DNA of 62,674 nt from Streptomyces shenzhenensis (GCF_021462265.1 NZ_JAJONF010000054.1:1-62674); one strand, 5' to 3'; shown: positions 1 through 9,058, counted from the stretch's first letter. Notes: generated by a model not told the origin, from the letters alone. Made by a program: numbers and translations.

Positions 1-482
1 TGCAGGAAGTCGGTCAGGTGCGGGTTCTCGACCAGGTGGGTGGAGGCGTCCGCGGCCGACAGGGTGATGGTGATCAGGAAGTCGGTGGCGGCGAAGCCGA
101 GCAGGGTCAGCACGAAGAGCTTGCCCTGCCAGAAGGAGAGCAGCCGCTCCAGCATGGCGATGGAGCCCTCGCCGTGCGGGCTCTCCTCGGCGACGCGGCG
201 GTAGACCGGCAGGGCGCCGGCCAGGGTGACGACGACGAGCACGATGGTCGCGACCGGCGACAGCAGGCCGGCGGCGAGCGCCGCGATGCCCGGCTGGTAG
301 CCGAGGGTCGAGAAGTAGTCGACACCGGTCAGGCACATCACCCGCCACCAGCGCTGGCCCTGGTGCGCGGGCTCGGGCTGCGCGTGGGGTCCGGTGTGGC
401 CGCCGCTCCTGCCCATGTCGGACAGCCCCTCCAGCATCCAGGCGCGCAGGCGACTGGAAGGGGGGTGCTCGGTCGTGGCCAT
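1..482 (-). CDS. APC-superfamily permease, N-terminal part (gene runs off the window)
   Basis: The first 160 codons of a membrane transporter start at the ATG at 482 and read leftward off the window edge. After a hydrophilic start of about 50 residues comes a first helix with a DYFSTLGYQPG stretch, the broken helix 1 expected of amino acid/polyamine/cation (APC) permeases. A second helix follows (about residues 65-85), then a PHGEGS loop and a third helix. In the family these proteins exchange or import small amino acids or cations with protons. The loop resembles that of KimA-type potassium importers, and the neighbour across 514 bp is a TrkA-N ion-channel-like gene, so a cation substrate is possible. 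That is inference; the C-terminal half is not visible. Confidence 0.75.
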   Translation of the reverse strand, partial: MATTEHPPSSRLRAWMLEGLSDMGRSGGHTGPHAQPEPAHQGQRWWRVMCLTGVDYFSTLGYQPGIAALAAGLLSPVATIVLVVVTLAGALPVYRRVAEESPHGEGSIAMLERLLSFWQGKLFVLTLLGFAATDFLITITLSAADASTHLVENPHLTDFL

Positions 483-996
483 GGGGTCGGCTCCTGGTGT
501 CCGGCGCGGTGTGGTGCGGCGCAGTTCGATTCCGGCCATCACGCGGACGGCGGCACCAGCGTATGCAGAGAGTGACGTGTGGGCCCATGGATCAGCGGGC
601 TCTGGGCGTCAAGCTTGCGTTAAGAATGCCCTGGCCGGGCTGGGGTCGCACGTCAGGTAACGGTGGTCCGGAGACCGCGGGGGAGCTTGCGCTGTACGGG
701 GGACGGCGGGCGGACGCGGGAGATCGGACACCGAGCGTTATCCCGCACGGCGCCCCTACGACATCCGCCCCGCGGCCGGGACCGGGAGCCGGGCGACGCG
801 GCGGGCCCGGTTCGGCCGGACCACCGGACGGGCGCCGTGCGACCGCCTGAACGGTCGTCAGGAGCGCACGACTGCTGTCGGCCGGAGGCGGTCGGGGGCT
901 GTTCTCCAGCAGGAACACCACCGTGCGCGTGCGACCGCAGCCTGATCCGGACGTCGGACCCCCGCCCTTGACATGCTCTTGACGGAATTTTGAACG
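483..996. other. Intergenic region between divergent transporter genes
   Basis: These 514 bases separate two divergent transport genes. The overlapping reading frames here have no family features and look like GC-rich chance frames. A TTGACA hexamer at 969-974 and a second TTGACG at 980-985 lie just before the rightward gene and could be -35 elements, but no good -10 box is placed correctly for either. I see no RNA gene. A cation-sensing leader could fit here, but I could not recognise one. Confidence 0.4.
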
Positions 997-1026
997 GTGG
1001 GCAGCGGCCCGGCCGGAACCGGCGTC

Positions 1027-2904
1027 ATGGCCGGTGCCGTTCAGGCTGATGTGACGTCGACCCTTCCTGTACCAGCGGCTTCCGGTGAGAGAACCGGGCA
1101 CATGGTGATCTGCGGCGACGACGGCCTCGCCCACCGGCTCGCCGTCGAACTGGACGCCGTGTGCGGTGAGGTCGTCACCGTGGTCCTGCCGTCCGCCGAC
1201 GACGAGCACGGCGCCCGGGTCGGCGCCCTGCACCGCGATCCGACGTCCGCCGTCCACCTGCACATCTCGGCCCGCCCGGACGAGGCCACCCTGCGCGCGG
1301 CCGGTGTGGCACGGGCCGCCGCGCTCGCCCTGACCTACCGCGACGACCAGGTCAACGTCACCGCGGCGCTGCTCGCCCGCACCGTCAACCCCTCCGTGCG
1401 GCTGGTCGTGCGGATGTTCAACCGGGAGCGCGGCAGTCATCTCGAACGGCTCCTGGACCGGGCGGCGGGCCTGTGCGACGCTCCCGCACCGGACACCTCC
1501 ACCACCGTGCTCTCCGACGCCGACACCGCCGTACCGGAGCTGGTCGCGGCAGCCGCCGTGGGCCACGGCCACACCCTCCAGGTCGAGGGCAAGGTCTTCC
1601 GCGGTGTCGTACGGCCCGCGGGCACCCCCTCGCACGCCACCGACCTCGCCACCCTGGCCGTGCTCTCCGGCGCCCACGAGGACGACCCGGCCAGCCAGGA
1701 CAGCGCCGAGACGGCCGGCGAGGACGGCACCCAGCTGCTGCCCGACGACCGGACGGCGTACCACCGGCAGTTCACGCACGGGCGGCTGATGCTGGAGGAG
1801 GTCGTCCACCTCGACGCGGCCGAACCGGCCCGCCGGGTCCGGCGGCTGCGGCCGGTGCGCTGGGCGCGGGCCCGGTTCGCCCATCTGCCCTGGCGGGTCT
1901 TCCGCTCCCGGCAACTGGCCGCGGTCTACGGCTCGTTGGCAGCCGTCGTGGTCGCCCTGTCCACCGCCACCGCGCTCTTCGCGGACGAGCATCCCTGGTG
2001 GAAGAACTTCTATCTGCCGCTGCTGGACATCTTCACGATGGGGGATCCGGCGACCGAGGAGTCCCCGGCCCGCCGCATACTCCAGCTCCTCGCCGGCTTC
2101 GTCGGGCTCGCCGTGCTGCCGCTCGTGGTCGCCGCGACCATGAACGCCACCGAGGCGTTCCGCACCGCCTCCGTGAACCATCCGCCCGACGACGACGTCA
2201 GCGGCCACATCGTCCTGGTCGGCCTCGGGATGGTCGGCACCCGGGTGCTCGACCGGCTGCGCACCACCGGCCACCAGGTGGTGGCCATCGAGCGGGACCC
2301 AGGCGCCCGGGGTGTCGCGCTCGCCCGGGAACTCGGCGTCCCGCTGGTCCTGGAAGACGCCGGCGCCCCCGGCGTCCTCGAACTCGCCCGGGTCCGGCAG
2401 TGCGGCTCCCTGCTCGTCCTCACCCGCGACGACGGCCAGAACCTCGACATCGTCATGGCCGTCCGGGAGGCCAACCCCGAGGTACGGGTGGTCACACGGC
2501 TGTACGACGACGCCTTCGCCGCGACCGTCCAGCGCACGTTGCGCGCGTCGTATCCGGACGCGCTCACCCGGAGCAGGAGCGTTTCAGCGCTGGCCGCGCC
2601 CTCTTTCGCGGCGGCGATGATGGGGCGGCACGTGCTGGGGGTGATGCCGGTGGAGCGGGGGTCGCTGCTGTTCACCTGCGTGGATGTGGCCGGGCATCCG
2701 GAACTGGAGGGGCGCTCGGTGCACCAGGCGTTCAGGCGCCGGGAGTGGCGGGTGCTGGCGGTGGGGCCGGTCGGCGGGAGCGCCTCGGGACAGGCGGCCT
2801 TCGACTGGCGGCCGGCGCAGGGGCGGGTGCTGGAGGCGGGGGACCGGGTGGTGATGGTCACCACCCGGCGCGGGCTCGACGTGCTGATGGCGGGGGTTCG
2901 GTGA
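1027..2904 (+). CDS. Two-TM ion-channel-like protein with two TrkA-N (RCK) domains
   Basis: The protein has an N-terminal Rossmann-like TrkA-N domain (GHMVICGDDGLA, about residues 20-140), a linker, two membrane helices (about 297-318 and 351-372), and a second TrkA-N domain starting at HIVLVGLGMVGTR near residue 393. It ends in a TrkA-C-like tail. The segment between the helices (LLDIFTMGDPA) sits where a pore loop would be, but lacks the potassium filter TxGYG. RCK proteins gate or regulate monovalent-cation flux by binding nucleotides. I infer an ion channel or channel-coupled regulator in the cytoplasmic membrane; selectivity is unknown. ATG at 1027 is preferred; a GTG at 997 would add ten residues. 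A divergent permease lies upstream and an unrelated xylan locus downstream. Confidence 0.8.
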   Translation: MAGAVQADVTSTLPVPAASGERTGHMVICGDDGLAHRLAVELDAVCGEVVTVVLPSADDEHGARVGALHRDPTSAVHLHISARPDEATLRAAGVARAAALALTYRDDQVNVTAALLARTVNPSVRLVVRMFNRERGSHLERLLDRAAGLCDAPAPDTSTTVLSDADTAVPELVAAAAVGHGHTLQVEGKVFRGVVRPAGTPSHATDLATLAVLSGAHEDDPASQDSAETAGEDGTQLLPDDRTAYHRQFTHGRLMLEEVVHLDAAEPARRVRRLRPVRWARARFAHLPWRVFRSRQLAAVYGSLAAVVVALSTATALFADEHPWWKNFYLPLLDIFTMGDPATEESPARRILQLLAGFVGLAVLPLVVAATMNATEAFRTASVNHPPDDDVSGHIVLVGLGMVGTRVLDRLRTTGHQVVAIERDPGARGVALARELGVPLVLEDAGAPGVLELARVRQCGSLLVLTRDDGQNLDIVMAVREANPEVRVVTRLYDDAFAATVQRTLRASYPDALTRSRSVSALAAPSFAAAMMGRHVLGVMPVERGSLLFTCVDVAGHPELEGRSVHQAFRRREWRVLAVGPVGGSASGQAAFDWRPAQGRVLEAGDRVVMVTTRRGLDVLMAGVR

Positions 2905-2987
2905 GGCTGAGACCGGGGTCGGGGGATCCTCCGGAATCACGTCGTGGTGTGTGTGCTGCCGTACCGGTTGAAGCCGTAACGGCTGCC

Positions 2988-3016
2988 TTGTCCGGCCCCC
3001 AGCGGGCTTCTACAGT
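2988..3016 (+). promoter_or_regulatory. Sigma-70-type promoter of the GH43 gene
   Basis: TTGTCC at 2988-2993 and TACAGT at 3011-3016 are separated by exactly 17 bases, a good match to a vegetative (HrdB-type) Streptomyces promoter. Transcription would start near 3023, about 57 bases before the ATG at 3080. The palindrome at 3041-3057 lies just downstream of this start. Confidence 0.7.
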
Positions 3017-3040
3017 GCGCTCCGTAATGTTCGCCGACCT

Positions 3041-3057
3041 CGCCGAAACTTTCGGCG
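3041..3057. promoter_or_regulatory. Perfect 17-bp palindrome, probable xylan-responsive operator
   Basis: CGCCGAAA-C-TTTCGGCG is a perfect inverted repeat with 8-base arms and a single central base. Its core GAAA-N-TTTC is the type of element reported upstream of several Streptomyces xylanase genes. It lies between the inferred transcription start (about 3023) and the GH43 start codon, where a bound repressor would block transcription. The cognate regulator is not in the window. Confidence 0.7.
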
Positions 3058-3079
3058 CGGCTTGGGGAGGGACACGCAC

Positions 3080-4594
3080 ATGCGGACGTACGACAACCCG
3101 GTCATCCCCGGCTTCCATCCCGACCCGAGCGTGTGCCGGGTCGGGGAGGACTACTACCTCGTCTGTTCCAGCTTCGAGTACTTCCCCGGCGTCCCGCTCT
3201 TCCACAGCCGGGACCTGGTGCACTGGCGGCAACTCGGCAACGTCCTCGACCGGCCGGGGCAGTTGACGCTGCCGGACGACACCCCGGCCTCTGGTGGCGT
3301 GTACGCGCCGACCATCCGGCACCACGACGGACTCTTCCACGTCATCACCACCAACGTCAGCGGTGGCGGCAACTTCCTCGTCACCGCCGAGCGGCCCGAG
3401 GGGCCCTGGTCCGACCCGGTGTGGATCGACGTACCCGGCATCGACCCGGACCTCGCCTGGGACGAGAACGGTGACTGCTGGTGTGCCGTCGCGGGGGTCG
3501 CGGTCGCCCGGATCGACACCCGGAGCGGGAAGGTGCTGGAGGGGCCGCTGCCGACGTGGTCGGGGACGGGGCTGCGGGACCCCGAGGCGCCGCACCTCTA
3601 CCGGATCGGCGAGTGGTGGTACCTGCTGCTCGCCGAGGGCGGCACAGCGCTCGGGCACGGGGTCTCCGTGGCCCGCGCCCGTTCGCCGCGCGGCCCGTGG
3701 CAGCCCGCCCCCGGCAATCCGCTGGTCTCGCACCGGGGCACCCGGGAGCCCGTCCAGTGCACCGGGCACGCCGACCTCGTCCGGGCGGCCGACGGCAGCT
3801 GGTGGGCGGTGCTGCTCGGCACCCGGCCGCGCGGCTGGTTCCCCGAGTTCCACGTGCTCGGGCGGGAGACCTTCCTGGCCCCGGTGGAATGGGCGGACGG
3901 CTGGCCGCGCATGGGCCCGGTGCGGGAGCGGCACGAGGCGCCGGCCGCCTGGCACCCGGCCGAACAGCCGCCCGTACGGGACGACTTCACGGCGCCCGCC
4001 CTCGCGCCGTACTGGATCTCCCCGCGCAGCCGGCCGGACGGGTCCTGGTCACTGGCCGAGCGGCCCGGATGGCTGACGCTCACGGCCACCGGGGACAGCC
4101 TCGACCGCGCCGGGCACACCTTCGTCGGCCGCCGCCAGCAGCACGCCGACTGCCGGGCCGCCGCCCTGCTCGACCCCGGCCCGGGCCGCGCGGGCCTGTC
4201 GGTGCGCATCGACGAGGCCCACCACTACGACCTGGAGGTGAGCGGGGGAGTGGTGAGCGCGGTCGCCCGGATCGGTCCGCTTCGCCAACGGCTCGCCGAA
4301 CGCGCGGTGCCGCCCGGTCCGTTGACCCTCGTGGTGGAGATCCGCACGACCCGGGTGCCGCCGCCCACCGGCACCGCACCGGGGCAGCACGACACGACCG
4401 GCGTCCGCCCCGCCGGCCCCGATGCCGTGACCCTTTCGGTGGAAACGCCCGACGGTGTCGTTCGGCTGGCCGAACTCGACGGCCGCTATCTCTCCACCGA
4501 GGTGGCCGGCGGGTTCACCGGCCGGGTCATCGGCATGTACGTCACCGAGGGGCGGGCCGCCTTCGACTGGTTCGCATACATGCCCAATACCTGA
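3080..4594 (+). CDS. GH43-family beta-xylosidase / arabinofuranosidase
   Basis: A 504-residue intracellular glycoside hydrolase of family 43. The five-bladed propeller starts with NPVIPGFHPDPSVCR; D15 in HPDPS is the expected catalytic base, the aspartate near residue 124 (GIDPDLAW) the pKa modulator, and E169 in RDPEAPHLY the acid. A beta-sandwich domain fills residues about 300-504, as in GH43 beta-xylosidases. No signal peptide is visible, so it should cleave xylo-oligosaccharides after uptake by the adjacent ABC transporter. ATG at 3080 follows a GGGAGG ribosome site; a TTG at 3062 is in frame but less likely. It has its own promoter and operator, and the transporter genes begin 148 bp downstream with theirs. 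Confidence 0.9.
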   Translation: MRTYDNPVIPGFHPDPSVCRVGEDYYLVCSSFEYFPGVPLFHSRDLVHWRQLGNVLDRPGQLTLPDDTPASGGVYAPTIRHHDGLFHVITTNVSGGGNFLVTAERPEGPWSDPVWIDVPGIDPDLAWDENGDCWCAVAGVAVARIDTRSGKVLEGPLPTWSGTGLRDPEAPHLYRIGEWWYLLLAEGGTALGHGVSVARARSPRGPWQPAPGNPLVSHRGTREPVQCTGHADLVRAADGSWWAVLLGTRPRGWFPEFHVLGRETFLAPVEWADGWPRMGPVRERHEAPAAWHPAEQPPVRDDFTAPALAPYWISPRSRPDGSWSLAERPGWLTLTATGDSLDRAGHTFVGRRQQHADCRAAALLDPGPGRAGLSVRIDEAHHYDLEVSGGVVSAVARIGPLRQRLAERAVPPGPLTLVVEIRTTRVPPPTGTAPGQHDTTGVRPAGPDAVTLSVETPDGVVRLAELDGRYLSTEVAGGFTGRVIGMYVTEGRAAFDWFAYMPNT

Positions 4595-4605
4595 TGCGCG
4601 ACACC

Positions 4606-4634
4606 TTGACGCTCCTGATCCGCCTTCCTAGAGT
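4606..4634 (+). promoter_or_regulatory. Sigma-70-type promoter of the xylo-oligosaccharide transporter operon
   Basis: TTGACG at 4606-4611 and TAGAGT at 4629-4634 are 17 bases apart. Transcription would start near 4641, which places the first bases of the transcript inside the inverted repeat at 4640-4675. It drives the binding-protein gene, two permease genes and possibly the xylanase gene. Confidence 0.75.
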
Positions 4635-4639
4635 CGCCG

Positions 4640-4675
4640 TTCGGAACGTTCGATGAATTTATCGAATGTTTCGAA
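4640..4675. promoter_or_regulatory. Long inverted-repeat operator at +1 of the transporter operon
   Basis: Two 15-base arms (4640-4654 and 4661-4675) are complementary at 13 positions around a 6-base centre. The inner part reads TTCGAT, six bases, ATCGAA. It covers the predicted transcription start, so a bound protein would block initiation. LacI-type BxlR repressors of Streptomyces bxl operons bind inverted repeats built from CGAA/TTCG half-sites, which fits by composition. This operator differs from the single-base-centre palindrome before the GH43 gene, so two regulators, or one with two site types, may act here. Confidence 0.7.
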
Positions 4676-4742
4676 GGCGGTGGCCTCAGAGCACCACCGA
4701 ACCAGGACGGCGTCGGTCGTCCCGTACCCCAAGGAGCGCATC

Positions 4743-6041
4743 ATGGGCGACCCGGCACTGTCCCGTCGCGGTTTCCTGGCGGCCACCGCGGCCGCCGGTC
4801 TGGGCATGACCGCCCTCAGCGGCTGCGGCTCAGGCTCGGACGGAGGGTCCTCGTCGTCGGGGAAGGTCACCGTCGAGTGGTGGAACATCTCCACCACCCA
4901 GCCGACGAAGAACGTCTGGGCCGGCCTGGCCAGGAAGTTCGAGGCCCAGAACCCGCATGTGAAGCTGAAGATCGTGCAGTTGGAGAACGACGCCTACAAA
5001 TCCAAGATGACGGCGCTCATAGCCTCCGGCAAGCTCCCGGACATCTTCCACACCTGGGGCGGCGGCGTCCTCAAGCAGCAGGTCGACGCCGGCCTCGTCG
5101 AGGACCTCACCGACGCCACCAAGCCCTGGGCGGACGGGATGCTGTCGGTCGCCAAGCAGCCGTACCTCATCGACCAGAAGCTCTACGGCATTCCGTTCGA
5201 CATCGGCATGATCGGCTTCTGGTACAACAAGGCACTCTTCAAGAAGGCGGGGATCAGCGAGCCTCCCACCACGTGGAGCGGCTTCCTCGACGCGGTGCAG
5301 AAGCTCAAGACCGCCGGCATCACCCCGCTCGCCCTCGCGGGCAAGGAGAGCTGGACGGGCATGTACTACTGGGCGTACCTGGCGATGCGCACGGCCGGGC
5401 TCGACGCCCTCCAGAAGGCCGACGACGACAAGGACTTCACCGGCAGCGGGTTCGTCCAGGCCGGACAGCATCTGAAGGACCTGGTCGCCCTCCAGCCGTT
5501 CCAGAAGGGCTTCCTCGGCGCCGCCTACTCCGCGCCCACCGGCCAGGCGGCCGCCGTCGGCAACGGCAAGGCGGCCATGGAACTGATGGGGCAGTGGGCC
5601 CCGGTGGTGGAGGCGGACGCGGGCAAGGGCCTCGGCTCGGACCTGGGCTTCTTCCCCTTCCCCGCGGTCGAGGGCGGCAAGGGTGCCATCACCGAGGTCT
5701 TCGGCGGTGGCGGCGGGCACGCCCTGCGCAAGGGCGCCCCCAAGGAAGCCGTCGACTTCCTGAAGTTCTTCGCCTCCGAGACCACCGACCTGGTGCTCGT
5801 GGAGAAGACCAACACCCTCCCGGTGGTCCCCGGTGCGGAGAAGGCGTTGAGCGACCCCAACACCAAGGCCGTACAGGCGCAGTTGAAGGCCGCCACCGGC
5901 TTCCAGCTCTACCTCGACCAGGCCTACGCGCCCGCCGTCGGCCAGCAGATCAACGACAGCGTCGCCGGGCTGATCGCCGGGTCCAAGTCGCCCGCGGACG
6001 TCACCCAGGCGGTCACCAAGACCGCGAAGGAAGAGCAGTAG
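4743..6041 (+). CDS. bxlE: Xylobiose/xylo-oligosaccharide ABC transporter, substrate-binding lipoprotein
   Basis: A 432-residue family-1 extracellular solute-binding protein. The N terminus carries a twin-arginine motif (SRRGFLAA) and a lipobox LSGC with the lipidated cysteine at position 28, so it should be Tat-exported and anchored outside the membrane. The rest has the expected features of sugar-binding proteins (VEWWNI start of the mature domain, DIFHTWGGG, GIPFDIGMIGFWYNK). ATG at 4743 follows an AAGGAG ribosome site and is chosen over the upstream in-frame start at 4653, which falls inside the operator. The two permease genes follow at 9 bp, and xylan-degrading enzymes on both sides support xylobiose as ligand. 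No ATP-binding subunit is present; these systems usually share MsiK encoded elsewhere. Confidence 0.88.
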   Translation: MGDPALSRRGFLAATAAAGLGMTALSGCGSGSDGGSSSSGKVTVEWWNISTTQPTKNVWAGLARKFEAQNPHVKLKIVQLENDAYKSKMTALIASGKLPDIFHTWGGGVLKQQVDAGLVEDLTDATKPWADGMLSVAKQPYLIDQKLYGIPFDIGMIGFWYNKALFKKAGISEPPTTWSGFLDAVQKLKTAGITPLALAGKESWTGMYYWAYLAMRTAGLDALQKADDDKDFTGSGFVQAGQHLKDLVALQPFQKGFLGAAYSAPTGQAAAVGNGKAAMELMGQWAPVVEADAGKGLGSDLGFFPFPAVEGGKGAITEVFGGGGGHALRKGAPKEAVDFLKFFASETTDLVLVEKTNTLPVVPGAEKALSDPNTKAVQAQLKAATGFQLYLDQAYAPAVGQQINDSVAGLIAGSKSPADVTQAVTKTAKEEQ

Positions 6042-6049
6042 GCCGCCCG

Positions 6050-7045
6050 ATGACCTCGACCTACCTGCCCGGCACCCGGTCGGGACCGGAGGCCGCGCCA
6101 CCGCCGCTGCCGGCCGCGGGCCGGGCGCGGCGGTGGCGCCGGCTGCTGCACTGGCTCACCGCGATGAGCTTCCAGCTGCCCGCGCTGGCGCTGTTCGGTG
6201 TCCTCGTCCTGCTGCCGATCCTGTTCGCGCTGTACGCCTCGTTCTTCCGCTGGGGCGGCTTCGGCATGCCCTCCGACTACACCGGCACTGACAACTTCAC
6301 CCGGCTCTTCCAGGACGACGTCTTCCTCGGCGACCTGTGGCGCTGCCTGCTCCTCGTCGTGCTGTCGCTGGCACTGCAACTGCCGTTCGCGCTCGCCATG
6401 GCGGTCCTGCTCAACCAGCGGATCCGCGGCCGGGCCGTCTACCGGATGCTGTTCTTCGCGCCCTACGTGCTCTCCGAGGCGATCACCGGCGTGTTGTTCG
6501 GCATGATCTTCGCGCCCGACGACGGGCTCGCCGACCATCTCCTGAGCGACATCGGCCTCGGCGTGCTCGGCGGGAAGTGGTTCTCCGACCCCTCCACCGT
6601 CATGGCCACCCTCTTCCTGGTCATGACCTGGAAGTACTTCGGCTTCCACATGATGCTCTACCTGGCCGGACTCCAGTCCATCCCGGCCGAGTTGACGGAG
6701 GCCGCCACCGTCGACGGCGCCTCCCCCTGGCAGCGCTTCCGCCACGTCACCCTGCCGCTGCTCGCGCCCACCCTGCGCATCAGCGTCTTCCTGTCGGTGA
6801 TCGGCTCCATCCAGCTCTTCGACCTGGTGTGGGTGGTCACCGCGGGCGGCCCCGACCACCACTCGGAGACCATGGCCGTGACCATGTTCCAGTACGGCTT
6901 CAAGCGCTACCAGGTCGGCTACGCCAGCGCGATCAGCGTGGCCATGTTCGCCATCAGCCTCGTCTTCGCCCTCGCCTACCAGCGGTTCGTGCTCCGCCGC
7001 GACCTGGAGGGCGCCACCACGAACATGAGGGGAGACGGCGCATGA
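6050..7045 (+). CDS. bxlF: Xylo-oligosaccharide ABC transporter permease 1
   Basis: A 331-residue MalF-type sugar ABC permease with six membrane helices after a charged N terminus. The EAA loop that docks the ATPase reads EAATVDGASPWQRFRHVTLP near residues 222-241. It starts 9 bp after the binding-protein gene and its stop overlaps the next start by ATGA, so the two permeases are translationally coupled and should form the heterodimeric membrane channel. Confidence 0.88.
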   Translation: MTSTYLPGTRSGPEAAPPPLPAAGRARRWRRLLHWLTAMSFQLPALALFGVLVLLPILFALYASFFRWGGFGMPSDYTGTDNFTRLFQDDVFLGDLWRCLLLVVLSLALQLPFALAMAVLLNQRIRGRAVYRMLFFAPYVLSEAITGVLFGMIFAPDDGLADHLLSDIGLGVLGGKWFSDPSTVMATLFLVMTWKYFGFHMMLYLAGLQSIPAELTEAATVDGASPWQRFRHVTLPLLAPTLRISVFLSVIGSIQLFDLVWVVTAGGPDHHSETMAVTMFQYGFKRYQVGYASAISVAMFAISLVFALAYQRFVLRRDLEGATTNMRGDGA

Positions 7046-7887
7046 GCGGCACGAACAGCCGCAGGACGACGGCCGTACGGAACCTGCCGCTGCACGTCAT
7101 CCTGATCGTGGTCGGCGCGGTGATGGTCGTACCCCTGCTGTACGCCCTGCTGTCCGGGTTCAAGACGACCGACGAGCTGTCCCGCAACCCGGTCGGGCTG
7201 CCCGAGTCCTGGGTCACCTCCAACTACACCGGCATCCTCGGCTCCGGCACGTTCTGGCGGCTGGTCGGCAACAGCACGCTGATCGCGGTGGCCACCACCG
7301 TGCTCGTGGTCGCGGTGTCGGCGCTGGCGGCCTTCTCCTTCGCGCGGTTCGCGTTCCGCGGCCGGGAAGTCCTGTTCACCGTGTTCACGATGGGCCTGAT
7401 GTTCCCCTTCGCGGTGGCCGCCCTGCCCCTCTTCCTGCTGCTGCGCTCGATGAACCTGCTGGACAACCCGCTGGGCGTGATCCTGCCGCAGGCCGCGTTC
7501 GGGCTGCCGATGACCATCATCATCCTGCGCGGCTTCTTCCGGGAGATCCCCGGTGAGCTGGAGGAGGCGGCCACGCTCGACGGCTGCGGTGCGTTCGGCT
7601 TCTTCTGGCGGATCCTGCTGCCCATGGCCCGGCCGGCGCTCGGCACGGTCTCGGTGCTCGCGGTCGTCACCAGCTGGAACAACTTCTTCCTGCCGCTGCT
7701 GGTGTTCACCGACTCCACCTGGTGGACGGTCCCCATCGGTGTCCAGCAGTTCCAGGGCCAGTACTCCGCCGACACCGCCCGGGTCTTCGCCTATCTGGTC
7801 CTCGCCATGGTTCCCGCCCTGGCCTTCTACTCGGTCGCCGAGCGCCAGCTGGTCGGCGGCCTGACCGCCGGCGCCACCAAGGGCTGA
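7042..7887 (+). CDS. bxlG: Xylo-oligosaccharide ABC transporter permease 2
   Basis: A 281-residue MalG-type permease with an EEAATLDGCGAFGFFWRILL EAA loop in the second half and six predicted helices. It overlaps the preceding permease gene by four bases. It is the last clear member of the transporter operon; the xylanase gene begins 63 bp later without an obvious promoter of its own, so the transcript may continue into it. Confidence 0.88.
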   Translation: MSGTNSRRTTAVRNLPLHVILIVVGAVMVVPLLYALLSGFKTTDELSRNPVGLPESWVTSNYTGILGSGTFWRLVGNSTLIAVATTVLVVAVSALAAFSFARFAFRGREVLFTVFTMGLMFPFAVAALPLFLLLRSMNLLDNPLGVILPQAAFGLPMTIIILRGFFREIPGELEEAATLDGCGAFGFFWRILLPMARPALGTVSVLAVVTSWNNFFLPLLVFTDSTWWTVPIGVQQFQGQYSADTARVFAYLVLAMVPALAFYSVAERQLVGGLTAGATKG

Positions 7888-7950
7888 TCCCGCACCGGTC
7901 GTCCCGCTGGTCATCCCCCGCTGGTCATCCCAACTGATCGGAGTCGCACG

Positions 7951-9003
7951 ATGTCCCGCACACGTCTCGGACTCGCCGGTGCCCTCGCGGCCGTACTCGT
8001 GGCCGCCGGGGTCGCCACCGGCCCCGCCGCCCAGGCCCACGGCCGGCAGCCCACCCTCGCCGAACTGGCCCAGCGGCACGGCCGCTACTTCGGCAGCGCC
8101 ACCGACAACCCCGAACTCACCGACACCGCCTACACCAGGCTGCTCGGCACCGAGTTCGACATGATCACGCCCGGCAACGGTATGAAGTGGTACGCCACCG
8201 AACCCCAGCAGGGCGTGTTCGACTGGACCGACGGCGACCAGATCGTGAACCTGGCGCGCAGGAACCACCAGCGGGTCCGCGCCCACACCCTGGTCTGGCA
8301 CAGCCAGCTGCCCGACTGGCTCACCGCACGCGACTGGACGGCCACCGAGCTCCGGGCGGTACTCAAGAAGCACATCCAGACCGAGGTACGGCACTACCGG
8401 GGCAAGGTCTACTCCTGGGACGTCGTCAACGAGGCCTTCAACGAGGACGGCAGCTACCGCGAAACCCTCTGGTACAAGACGCTCGGCCCCGGCTACATCG
8501 CGGACGCGCTGCGCTGGGCCCACCAGGCCGACCCGCACGCCAGGCTCTACCTGAACGACTACAACATCGAGGGCCTCGGCGCGAAGAGCGACGCCTACTA
8601 CGCGCTCGCCCGGCAACTGAAGGCCGAGGGCGTCCCGCTGGACGGCATCGGCCTCCAGGCCCACCTCGCCCTCCAGTACGGCTATCCGTCCACCCTGGAG
8701 GACAACCTCCGCCGCTTCTCCCGCCTCGGCCTGGACACCGCGCTCACCGAGGTGGACGTGCGGATGCAACTGCCCGCCACCGACGGGAAGCTGGCCGAGC
8801 AGGCCACCTGGTACGCCGATCTGACCAAGGCCTGCCTGGCGGTACGGCACTGCGTGGGCATCACGGTCTGGGACTACACGGACAAGTACTCGTGGATCCC
8901 GGCGTTCTTCCCCGGCGAGGGCGCGGCCCTGCCCTGGGACGAGCAACTCGCTCCCAAACCAGCCTACTTCGCGCTGCGCACAGCGCTCGGCTACCAAGGG
9001 TGA
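7951..9003 (+). CDS. Secreted GH10 endo-1,4-beta-xylanase
   Basis: A 350-residue family-10 xylanase. A Sec signal peptide (SRTRLGLAGALAAVLVAAG, cleavage probably after AQA at about residue 29) precedes a single catalytic barrel with no carbohydrate-binding module. The acid/base is E161 in WDVVNEAF and the nucleophile E267 in ALTEVDVRM, both in the expected GH10 contexts. It cuts xylan outside the cell into xylobiose and longer oligomers, which the upstream transporter would import for the GH43 enzyme. Spacing to the permease gene is 63 bp. Confidence 0.93.
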   Translation: MSRTRLGLAGALAAVLVAAGVATGPAAQAHGRQPTLAELAQRHGRYFGSATDNPELTDTAYTRLLGTEFDMITPGNGMKWYATEPQQGVFDWTDGDQIVNLARRNHQRVRAHTLVWHSQLPDWLTARDWTATELRAVLKKHIQTEVRHYRGKVYSWDVVNEAFNEDGSYRETLWYKTLGPGYIADALRWAHQADPHARLYLNDYNIEGLGAKSDAYYALARQLKAEGVPLDGIGLQAHLALQYGYPSTLEDNLRRFSRLGLDTALTEVDVRMQLPATDGKLAEQATWYADLTKACLAVRHCVGITVWDYTDKYSWIPAFFPGEGAALPWDEQLAPKPAYFALRTALGYQG

Positions 9004-9022
9004 CCGACCCCGGACACACGTC

Positions 9023-9058
9023 GGGGCCGGTGCGCACCAGGGGTGTGCGTCCGGCCCC
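9023..9058 (+). terminator. Hairpin after the xylanase gene
   Basis: GGGGCCGG at 9023-9030 pairs with CCGGCCCC at 9051-9058, and inner bases (CGCAC with GTGCG) extend the stem. It begins 20 bases after the xylanase stop and probably ends the xylan operon transcript. There is no clear U tract, as is common in Streptomyces. Confidence 0.6.

Noticed and set aside
18..575. Long rightward frame antisense to the APC permease
   Set aside because: Gly/Arg/Gln/Asp-rich composition with no domain features; it is an antisense shadow typical of GC-rich DNA.
483..996. Cation- or c-di-AMP-sensing riboswitch between the two transporter genes
   Set aside because: The context would fit, but I could not identify the conserved sequence blocks of a known riboswitch.
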